From contig NC_012878.2 of assembly GCF_000003195.3 (NCBI RefSeq), positions 43,391,811 to 43,455,810 on the forward strand: a stretch of DNA of 64,000 bases. Reading direction: 5' to 3'. A model generated the notes under the pieces. It was not told the origin of the DNA and did no database searches. It worked only from the letters and a program-made list of their open reading frames with translations. A program made the position numbers and the translations under genes. This stretch comes from Sorghum bicolor. Taxonomy: Eukaryota > Streptophyta > Magnoliopsida > Poales > Poaceae. This document shows, in pieces, positions 54,979-64,000 of the stretch (the stretch's first letter is position 1; every line of letters starts with the position of its first letter).

Positions 54979-57681
54979 TGTAACACCCGATTTTAAGAAC
55001 AAAATCAGATATGCACTATATGTGAGTTTTAGAAGACAAGCCTCACATATAGCTACAAATAAGGGGTAATATCAAAGGACAATGCATAAATTATATAGCG
55101 TAGATAATAAATTAGAAACAACCTTGGGCAGCAAACACGGAAGAGAACTCCAAACTTCGGGTGTTAACCTCACTCTACAGAATCCAACTGACTGGTTGAT
55201 CACAAGCCCAAAACTTCTCCTGAGGTGTGGGGGAGATAGCAAGAGTGAGTTCAAGACGAACTCCGCAAGTATAACAACTAGATTGTATAGATTCCACAAT
55301 CTCATGATCAATGTGACATAAATAATATAGAGCATTAAACAATAATCAATGAGTTTCTTAACACAAGATTCATCACCCTTAATGTAAGAGTTCCCAAGGC
55401 CGCTCGTGACCGTGAGCACGGCTAGTATACCAGTTTTTAACACTCTGCAGAGGTTGTACATCTTTACCCATGAGTCATGATTTACCCTTTCGCCCGAGGT
55501 GATCAGCCTCGTAACCCACTACCAAGGTAGGTCGACAGGGATCACTATGAAGTCTTTCAAAGATTCGTCTAACAAGTTAGGACCGCTTGGTTTCGGTAGT
55601 CAGTCCGTGTGATTCTACCACTCGCAGGGAATCCACGGTCTGCTATCCCCCATTTGCGCCACACGGGTAACCTCTAACAAGCTAGAAAAATTACTCATAC
55701 TTGACTAAAGCCAGAGCCATTATAGCCCTCATGGTTGCACTTTCATCTCGGTTATCACTTACGAATAAATCCTCAAGTTGCTAAAAAGTCATTATTACCA
55801 TTTGTTGCTTTATATCAATCTAGTCACAAGATCATAGTCATAGAATTAAAACCCAAATGCTATACTTGCCTTGATCCAATTGCTCCTGCTGGTCTTGCTG
55901 ATTTTACTTGCTTCCACGGCTCTGATCTTGACCACCGAAGTAAAACTCACCGTCTACTCTCGATCATCGATCATCAACACACAAACAATCGGAGACAGAC
56001 ATACACGAAGCAAACAAGATTACAATTAGAACAGTACACCAGCAGTAAATAAATGTAAATACAAGTTTTCCAAAATCATCTACACGCTGCTACGATCACG
56101 TCAACGAGAAATTCACGGAAAACGGAGTTACGACGCGAAATCTACGCATTAAACGGGACTGCAAAGACTATCTACGTATTTATCTATGAAACCTAACAGT
56201 GGTGAACCTAGACAACAATGGTACCAACGTAAAGCTTATGAAATTATGAAATTAACGCAACTTGAACGGATCGAAACGGAGCTAAAACGGAGAAGATACG
56301 AATTTTTTTAAGATTTTATATAGAAAAGTATTTAATTAAATAGGGTCACAAAATTTAAAAAGTTTCAAACTGAGTAAATAATATTATTAAAATGTAGAGC
56401 TCATGATTTCGAGTCCAACACAATTTGAATGGGTCAAATCGGAGTTAAAATAAATATTTTATGAGCAAAACAGTTTCAGTGGCAAAATTGTAAATACCAG
56501 AAAACGTATTTTCAACACAACCGACAGACTTTACGTTTTTCAAAAATAGAAAGCGCCTTTTGTGAGTGTGCTTTGGACTGTGGGTTCGATATTCAAACAG
56601 TCGAGGGGCTCTTTAATAAAATCGACACCGAAAGGTTATCTTCTAATCCTGAGCGCTGATCTTGAATCGGACGGCTGAGAAGGGTTGGGGAGGTTCTGGC
56701 CGGCCGGCGGCGAGTCCAGACGGCGGCGCCATGGCCGGACTTGCGTTCTCCTCACCGGAGTTAGGAGATCCGGTGATTTCGGGCATGATTCAAGAAACTA
56801 ATCACACCGGGAGCAAGAGGAGGGCAAGGTGATCTCGTTCCCGGCCTCGGCGTGGCCGGGGAGAGCCCGCGCGGCCCGCTCCATGGCCGGCGGCCATGGA
56901 GCTCGCCGGAGCTCGCGGGGAACGGCACTAAGGGTCCCGAAACGGCGCAAGAAGAGTACGGGGAGAAAGAGGGGAAGAATGCGATGCTCACCATGGTGAA
57001 AACGGAGGCACTGGCGGCTCAATTCGCTCGGGCGACGCGCGGCCGGATGGAGATGCTCCGACGGCGATTCTCGGCGCTTGCGCACTGCGAGCGGGAGCGG
57101 GGAAAAGCAAAATGGGAGCAGCAGGGGGGGGTGGCTCGGCTCACGCGCATCCAAAAGGAGCGAGGCGCGGGGGAGGAAGAGAGGGGGGGGGAAACGTGGG
57201 AGCGTGGGGGGTCGGCCGGTTCCATCCATGCAAAGGGAGAGGGAGGGGGCAGTTGCTGGGGGTGGGAGGAGGAGCTGACAGATGGGCCCCACCCGTCAGC
57301 CGCTGGAGAGAGAGGAGAGAGGTGGGAAGGCGCTGGCGGGCTGGCTGGGCCTCGGCCCAGGAAGAGAAGGGGAGGCGCGGGGCAAGCTTGGGCCGAAAGG
57401 CCGAGAGGGGAAGAGGGGGAAAAGGGAAATTCTTTTTTTAAATACATTTTTCCAAATGCATTTTCTAAATGAATTTTTTGAGCAAATGACATTTTGTTTT
57501 TAAAACAATCATCACCATAAAAATGCACCAGCATGTATGCATCAAAAAAAATGTTTACTAAACTTATATTGAATTTTAGTTTCCCAAAAATTATTTATTT
57601 TTCCTATATTTTATGAGCACAAAATAACAAATTAAATTATTTTTCACCTATTTCCAAAAGAGAAAAATTTAGGGTGTTACA
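54979..57681 (-). repeat. Element H 3' LTR
   Basis: 2703 bp. The minus-strand copy begins TGTAACACCCTAAATTTTTC. It has an AT-rich start, a GC-rich 700-base block with GGGCCGAGGCCCAGCC and CCGGCCATGGCGCCGCCG, then a conserved 3' half shared with B and D. The long open frames in the GC block are not conserved between the two LTRs. Confidence 0.9.
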
Positions 57682-57697
57682 ATTCTACCCCCCTTAA
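57682..57697 (-). promoter_or_regulatory. Polypurine tract of element H
   Basis: Minus-strand TTAAGGGGGGTAGAAT directly before the 3' LTR; it would prime second-strand synthesis. Confidence 0.75.
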
Positions 57698-57928
57698 AAT
57701 GAATCTCGTCCTCGAGATTAGGAAGAGGCTCCGATCCTCTGAGAGAAACAGGAAAATATCTTGATAATCCTTTCAACTTCACAACTTGCATACCAAATGT
57801 AAACACTTATACCTCAAGGTCACATCTCGTGAACAATATTTCCATTGAATAGCTATTATTCAAAGTTGACCAAAGTCCATCTTGACTACTAATTTCTTTT
57901 AGCTTACAACTCCAAGAGACATGGAAAC

Positions 57929-58603
57929 TTAATATGCATTTGCCTCCTCAGGTAGGAGTGGACCACCGTGATACTCAATTCTTTTTCCTGACGGTGCTGT
58001 TAAGAGCATTTTGTATTGGGTACCATAGATCACTCCTTTGGGTGCACACAACCATCCATTACCAAGGACCAAGGGAATACCAAGCGACTCTAACACAATG
58101 AGGTTTACAGTGAAGTTTTCCTTGTTTATGACCAGATTGATATTTGAGCACACCTGATCTGCTTGTATTTCTCCCACTGGGGTTTGAACTAATAAAGGCT
58201 TCCTCGTTGGGCACTTCACCCGCTCGATCGTCTTTACCAAGTCAGCAGAAATGAAAGAATGCGAAGCACTCTGGTCAAACAGAGCAAAAACTAGCGCTGA
58301 GTCTACTTGAATATAGCCACCCACCACTTTGGTAGCTCCATGAATATTATGCCTATCCATATTGCTCAGTCTTCCATTGATATAGTCTCGTTGCACCCTA
58401 CTTCCATGAGCAGGCTTCTTACGGCTTTTCCTTTTTCTCTTTCGCCGTTGTGGATTCTGATTTGATTCACTTCCAACTTGCTCTTCAGTATCATTATTTT
58501 GATAGTACTCAGCTTCATCATACTCATAACATTCTTCAAGGGTAGGATCATCATTCCCTTCCCACATATCAGTAAGAGGCATCATATATGGCTCCTGATC
58601 CAT
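57929..58603 (-). CDS. Protease-like protein of element H (224 residues)
   Basis: ATG at 58603. Residues 1-50 are acidic and Tyr-rich. A basic run (RRKRKRKSRKK) is near 55-65. The domain has GYIQVDSALVFALFDQSASHSFIS (motif core FDQSAS about 112), VQTPVGEIQ, and IPLVLGNGWL (about 190), then SGKRIEYHGG near the end. The order is that of a Ty3-type retropepsin as found after gag, but the usual D-S/T-G active site reads D-Q-S and the second motif has N-G where G-x-D/N-W-L is usual. Catalysis is therefore doubtful. The homologue in B is frameshifted. The frame is intact, so it may persist as a structural protein or be recently broken. Confidence 0.65.
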   Translation of the reverse strand: MDQEPYMMPLTDMWEGNDDPTLEECYEYDEAEYYQNNDTEEQVGSESNQNPQRRKRKRKSRKKPAHGSRVQRDYINGRLSNMDRHNIHGATKVVGGYIQVDSALVFALFDQSASHSFISADLVKTIERVKCPTRKPLLVQTPVGEIQADQVCSNINLVINKENFTVNLIVLESLGIPLVLGNGWLCAPKGVIYGTQYKMLLTAPSGKRIEYHGGPLLPEEANAY

Positions 58604-59550
58604 GGGATACTACACTCTCCATCATCAAGTGACCAACATCAATAACACGAGAAGGAGAGATGATCATAATCATAGAATATCTCAAGAGACAACTCTCACT
58701 TCAAGATAAGTTGAAAATGCGTCAACCCGTGATATCAAGGTTCTACCCTCCTTAAGAAAGGTTGACTAGGAGACACAAGGAAGGTAGCTTGCATTTTTTT
58801 TTGACAAGTTATCTTGCATTGAGACCTTTTTGACATCCCAAGGAACTTATGTGCAAGGAAGAAACAAATATCCTGATTTTCCTCGCGATATGAAAAATCA
58901 CCAGCGCAGTAAAATGGACATAACTCTTATTCTGTTAATCCAATAGGGCTATAGCTTATACTGTTAGAAAGCTTAGAAACTTATCTAAAACTTTGCTGTA
59001 GAACACCTTTCAAAATCTTTAATTGTATTTGTCCCAACAGTAAGCAACCGAAACTGGTCAGATTCTTGACAGCACCACTGTATCATCTTGTGATTTTCAT
59101 AACTCCAATACCATAATAGCTATGGGGGTGATTCTTGAGGTCAGAGAAAGATATTGAAGTCCAATTTCATCCAAAATTTTCTTATGATTTTTTTGTCATC
59201 CAAGACCAAAGATATGGACTGATAAAGAAGTGATACTCTAGAAAGGCAGGATAAGATAACAAGAGAAAAACCAAAACCCAACTATTTATGTCATTAGTCC
59301 TTATGCCTTAGACATATAAACTAAATGAAATTGTGAAGAAACTCACAAGATCATTACACTCATTACAAATATCCAAATCGAACATAAACATAAAGACAAT
59401 TCAACCAAGCAGTAAAGGTTCACAAGGCACACAAACTCGACTTTCGCTACTAGCGTTTTTATTACACAAGGGCACAAACTCCTATATCTTAAACTCAGTG
59501 TGGCTACTTTCATGATGCATCTATTGATTCCTCTATGGACAAGAGTTTAC
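58604..59550 (-). other. Element H internal spacer
   Basis: No supported gene. 58880-59040 matches one unit of the 182-bp repeats of element B in reverse (AGTATAAGCTATAGCCCTAT). The other units are weak or absent. Confidence 0.55.
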
Positions 59551-60244
59551 TTAGTGTCCTTCCTGTCGGTAGTGATAACACTTTTTCTTAGCTGGATCCT
59601 TCGTGATATCATTTTCCACTGAGGTGTTGCTCGGTGTGTTATCAGCTCGCTGACTCTGAAGGTTTGTCTCTAGCTGGCTAGCTTTCTTCCTAACTTGGTT
59701 GATGCTTCGAGGTTGAAACTCTTTATAAGTGATTGTCCATCCATCTATGTATACCTCATGAGCAGTGGGGTTAGCTTGAGAAGTTTCTTCATCTCCAAGG
59801 TTTGGATTTTCATGGCCAGAGTTCAAAGCTAAATGTGACAACATAGGATTTGAATGTTGTTCACTTCTCAACGCTGGCTCTAGTGATTTTGCCTTCCTCT
59901 TCTTATCCTCATTAGTCACACCATTTGATGTTACCTTAACTTTCTTTTTAGATGACCTATTCCGACGACAAGGAAGACCATAATGCCTACAGCAATGGCA
60001 TTGATCCTGAGATCCCGATGTATTACTACCAACACCTCCATGGGTTCTCATATTTTTTCCAAGCTTCTGCTACTTGTCTCTTCACTGGTCTTGAGATGCA
60101 CTGCTGAGAGTTCCCAATCTGAGTCATTCCTTCCACTACTTGCTTTTGCATGGCTAGAAGCTTCTCCTTGTCAAATGCTTTTATGGGTGGCGAAGCGAGG
60201 TCCTTTTGTCCATTCATGCCAATGGTCTCTTCATTATGAGCCAT
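59551..60244 (-). pseudogene. Gag-like frame of element H with frameshift and truncated zinc knuckle
   Basis: ATG at 60244 (MAHNEETIGMNGQKDL). The frame closes at 60026, but a second frame from 60051 continues. The switch coincides with a run of six A at about 60054-60060, so a one-base slip is likely. The second frame has CHCCRHYGLPCRR, a Lys-rich run and a long polar segment. It ends KKCYHYRQEGH then TAA at 59551, stopping inside what looks like a Cys-x2-Cys-x4-His-x4-Cys knuckle. I do not see the standard gag core. It may be a degenerate or substituted gag. Confidence 0.5.
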
Positions 60245-60425
60245 CTAAATAGACAAGGAGGTTGGATTTAGAATAGAGACAAAGTTTTATAATAGAATAG
60301 GGCAGAGGTAAGCATAATTTTTTGTTAGCAATTATCAAGGTTAAGGTGAAAGCAAGAAGTAAGGAGAGATAAAAGCATTCTAAAACGTCCGGTTCTAACT
60401 AGGCTTGCGTCCTACAGTCAGCATT

Positions 60426-60437
60426 GCTTTGATACCA
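60426..60437 (-). promoter_or_regulatory. Primer binding site of element H
   Basis: Minus-strand TGGTATCAAAGC, three bases after the 5' LTR. It differs by one base from TGGTATCAGAGC, the site pairing with plant initiator tRNA-Met. Confidence 0.8.
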
Positions 60438-60440
60438 CTT

Positions 60441-63134
60441 TGTAACACCCGATTTTAAGAACAAAATCAGATATGCACCATATGTGAGTTTTAGAAGACA
60501 AGCCTCACATATAGCTACAAATAAGGGGTAATATCAAAGGACAATGCATAAATTATATAGCGTAGATAATAAATTAGAAACAACCTTGGGCAGCAAACAC
60601 GGAAGAGAACTCCAAACTTCGGGTGTTAACCTCACTCTACAGAATCCAACTGACTGGTTGATCACAAGCCCAAAACTTCTCCTGAGGTGTGGGGGAGATA
60701 GCAAGAGTGAGTTCAAGACGAACTCCGTAAGTATAACAACTAGATTGTATAGATTCCACAATCTCATGATCAATGTGACATAAATAATATAGAGCATTAA
60801 ACAATAATCAATGAGTTTCTTAACACAAGATTCATCACCCTTAATGTAAGAGTTCCCAAGGCCGCTCGTGACCGTGAGCACGGCTAGTATACCAGTTTTT
60901 AACACTCTGCAGAGGTTGTACATCTTTACCAATGAGTCATGATTTACCCTTTCGCCTGAGGTGATCAGCCTCGTAACCCACTACCAAGGTAGGTCGGCAG
61001 GGATCACTATGAAGTCTTTCAAAGATTCGTCTAACAAGTTAGGACCGCTTGGTTTCGGTAGTCAGTCCGTGTGATTCTACCACTCGCAGGGAATCCACGG
61101 TCTGCTATCCCCTATTTGCGCCACACGGGTAACCTCTAACAAGCTAGAAAAATTACTCATACTTGACTAAAGCCAGAGCCATTATAGCCCTCATGGTTGC
61201 ACTTTCATCTCGGTTATCACTTACGAATAAATCCTCAAGTTGCTAAAAAGTCATTATTACCATTTGTTGCTTTATATCAATCTAGTCACAAGATCATAGT
61301 CATAGAATTAAAACCCAAATGCTATACTTGCCTTGATCCAATTGCTCCTGCTGGTCTTGCTGATTTTACTTGCTTCCACGGCTCTGATCTTGACCACCGA
61401 AGTAAAACTCACCGTCTACTCTCGATCATCGATCATCAACACACAAACAATCGGAGACAGACATACACGAAGCAAACAAGATTACAATTAGAACAGTACA
61501 CCAGCAGTAAATAAATGTAAATACAAGTTTTCCAAAATCATCTACACGCTGCTATCAACGAGAAATTCACGGAAAACGGAGTTACGACGCGAAATCTACG
61601 CATTAAACGGGACTGCAAAGACTATCTACGTATTTATCTATGAAACCTAACAGTGGTGAACCTAGACAACAATGGTACCAACGTAAAGCTTATGAAATTA
61701 TGAAACTAACGCAACTTGAACGGATCGAAACGGAGCTAAAACGGAGAAGATACGAATTTTTTAAGATTTTATATAGAAAAGTATTTAATTAAATAGGGTC
61801 ACAAAATTTAAAAAGTTTCAAACTGAGTAAATAATATTATTAAAATGTAGAGCTCATGATTTCGAATCCAACACAATTTGAATGGGTCAAATCGGAGTTA
61901 AAATAAATATTTTATGAGCAAAACAGTTTCAGTGGCAAAATTGTAAATACCAGAAAACGTATTTTCAACACAACCGACAGACTTTACGTTTTTCAAAAAT
62001 AGAAAGCGCCTTTTGTGAGTGTGCTTTGGACTGTGGGTTCGATATTCAAACAGTCGAGGGGCTCTTTAATAAAATCGACACCGAAAGGTTATCTTCTAAT
62101 CCTGAGCGCTGATCTTGAATCGGACGGCTGAGAAGGGTTGGGGAGGTTCTGGCCGGCCGGCGGCGAGTCCAGACGGCGGCGCCATGGCCGGACTTGCGTT
62201 CTCCTCACCGAGTTAGGAGATCCGGTGATTTCGGGCATGATTCAAGAAACTAATCACACCGGGAGCAAGAGGAGGGCAAGGTGATCTCGTTCCCGGCCTC
62301 GGCGTGGCCGGGGAGAGCCCGCGCGGCCCGCTCCATGGCCGGCGGCCATGGAGCTCGCCGGAGCTCGCGGGGAACGGCACTAAGGGCCCCGAAACGGCAC
62401 AAGAAGAGTACGGGGAGAAAGAGGGGAAGAATGCGATGCTCACCACGGCGAAAACGGAGGCACTGGCGGCTCAATTCACTCGGGCGACGCGCGGCCGTAT
62501 GGAGATGCTCCGACGGCGATTCTCGGCGCTTGCGCACTGCGAGCGGGAGCGGGGAAAAGCAAAATGGGAGCAGCAGGGGGGGTGGCTCGGCTCACGCGCA
62601 TCCAAAAGGAGCGAGGCGCGGGGGAGGAAGAGAGGGGGGGGAAACGTGGGAGCGTGGGGGGGTCGGCCGGTTCCATCCATGCAAAGGGAGAGGGAGGGGG
62701 CAGTTGCTGGGGGTGGGAGGAGGAGCTGACAGATGGGCCCCACCCGTCAGCCGCTGGAGAGAGAGGAGAGAGGTGGGAAGGCGCTGGCGGGCTGGCTGGG
62801 CCTCGGCCCAGGAAGAGAAGGGGAGGCGCGGGGCAAGCTTGGGCCGAAAGGCCGAGAGGGGAAGAGGGGGAAAAGGGAAATTCTTTTTTTTTAAATACAT
62901 TTTTCCAAATGCATTTTCTAAATGAATTTTTTGAGCAAATGATATTTTGTTTTTAAAATAATCATCACCATAAAAATGCACCAGCATGTATGCATCAAAA
63001 AAAATGTTTACTAAACTTATATTGAATTTTAGTTTCCCAAAAATTATTTATTTTTCCTATATTTTATGAGCATAAAATAATAAATTAAATTATTTTTCAC
63101 CTATTTCCAAAAGAGAAAAATTTAGGGTGTTACA
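60441..63134 (-). repeat. Element H 5' LTR
   Basis: 2694 bp, same termini as the 3' LTR; followed on the plus strand by the accga duplication. Confidence 0.9.
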
Positions 63135-63139
63135 ACCGA

Positions 63140-64000
63140 AGACAAGGCACGACGGGGCGGAGAGGAAGAAGATATGTCCAACACCTTGGAGTCCTAGCCC
63201 TAGCAGGAGCAGCGTCGCACCGAGGAACCAATACCAGGGAACAGAGACAAGCCCACCGAAGGTCGCTGTCGCCGCTGCGCAAAGACGCTCACTAGCGTCG
63301 GTCTCTCGCGAGGGAGGAGTGGGAACGAGCTCGGAAGGAAGCGACAGTGGCAATACTTATAGGAGAGAAATGATGTCCTCTTCGATACTTTCTCTTATCT
63401 AGTCGATTCTTTCTTCGAGTTCGTCTTCTATTGGAATCAATTTTGTTGATTGCTGTGGAGGTCGACATAGAGTCAATTTTTGTTGATTGTTGTGGAGGTC
63501 TGCGGAGTATTAATTTGACTTTATAAGTTGTCTTTCTAGCTAGATTTAGTCTGATTTGGATTGGATTTGGATTTTGATCGATGTGGTGGATTTGATTCAG
63601 TCTCGATTTGGTCACTTTGCTTGGCGCTTTGAAAAATTTGAGGTCATAGATTTGGGAGAAATCTAGTTGATTTTGAAGTGTGCATGGTTACGAATTGGGT
63701 ATGAGTAGAGATAATGCAGAGGCCAGATGAACACAGAAAATTGATTTCTATATTTCTATTGTATTTCTATTTGAGTTCGGTCTCGGTCTCTTAACTCTGC
63801 AACGAGGTATAGCTGGGCAAATAAATAGGCCAGACCAAAAAAAGATCCAGACCAAAAAAGTGGCTAAATTTTTGTCTCTTTATTATTAGGTATAGATTTT
63901 GTGCATATATGGCTTGTACATGAACTTTATTTTAAGTCTCCACTAATAACGAGTAGGATTAGTAGTCTCCGCCGAAAACACATAGAATTTAAAAGGGATC
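63140..64000. other. Unassigned sequence right of element H
   Basis: Continues the GA-rich sequence interrupted at 54978. CTAGCCCTAGCAGGAGCAG (63195) and later TTTTGTTGATTG(T/C)TGTGGAGGTC appears twice (63441 and 63478). It resembles gene-flanking or transposon leader DNA, but I find no frame or element end that I can support. Confidence 0.35.

Larger units (their letters stand above)
54979..63134 (-). mobile_element. Element H: complete chromovirus-like non-autonomous LTR retrotransposon
   Basis: LTRs 54979-57681 (2703 bp) and 60441-63134 (2694 bp), each TGTAACACCC to GGGTGTTACA, with duplications accga at 54974-54978 and 63135-63139. The minus orientation follows from the primer binding site at 60426-60437, the polypurine tract at 57682-57697 and the coding direction. 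The internal 2.76 kb encodes only gag-like and protease-like segments. Same family as B and D. LTRs are nearly identical; the main difference is a 9-base gap near 56094/61554. Chromovirus (Tekay/Del-like) placement is inferred from the primer site and the CTCGAGGACGAGATTCATTTT end. Confidence 0.9.

Noticed and set aside
56852..57472. 206-residue open frame in the H 3' LTR, with variants of 214 and 130 residues in the other LTR
   Set aside because: Antisense to the element, lies in a G-rich block with few stops, and changes frame between two almost identical LTRs.

Overview
This window looks like intergenic DNA from a large plant genome, most likely a grass. The evidence is: Ty3-type LTR retrotransposons of the Athila, Tat and chromovirus types, nested several deep; a plant LINE; a CACTA end built of the TTTGCCGAGTG / CACTCGGCAAA repeats common in grasses; and a small TTA-flanked Harbinger-like MITE. 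A panicoid grass is a guess. I see no ordinary single-copy host gene and no RNA gene. Every convincing coding sequence belongs to a mobile element. Element letters below are mine.

Left part (1-16881). The end of an LTR (A, 1-642) sits in the internal region of element B, a chromovirus-like element lacking its left half. The 3' LTR of B (2677-5612 plus 16787-16881) is split by Athila-like element C (5613-16786, minus strand, target duplication gatat). C is itself split by a solo LTR, D (12218-15272, duplication ctgat), of the same family as B.

Middle (16882-50950). A minus-strand LINE is cut into two pieces (16882-21056 and 50253 to about 50950) by Athila-like element E (21057-50252, duplication gcgag). 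E is interrupted by Athila-like F (22837-44362, duplication gtgtg). The right LTR of F is interrupted by Tat-like G (30516-42925, duplication ataaa). All three duplications match exactly, so the insertion order LINE, E, F, G is firm. C, E and F carry gag, protease or Athila-ORF remnants but no recognisable reverse transcriptase or integrase, so they must have moved using proteins from other elements.

Element G is the most complete and the most interesting. It has 695-bp LTRs with about 1% divergence, gag, protease, RT, two RNase H regions and integrase on the plus strand, with a few disabling mutations. Facing it on the minus strand is a six-exon gene for a plant mobile domain (PMD) protein with its own TATA box. 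The whole of G (LTRs, sense genes, antisense gene and spacers) is saturated with the hexamer GCCGAT / ATCGGC: roughly 100 copies in 12.4 kb by hand count, against about 6 expected and only a handful in the rest of the window.

Right part (50951-64000). There is a TA/TG microsatellite, a CACTA terminus (about 51180-51729), a 679-bp MITE (52429-53107), unassigned DNA, and H (54979-63134, duplication accga). H is an intact-looking non-autonomous relative of B and D with 2.7-kb LTRs, an initiator-Met-type primer binding site and only gag-like and protease-like coding. The last 0.9 kb is unassigned.
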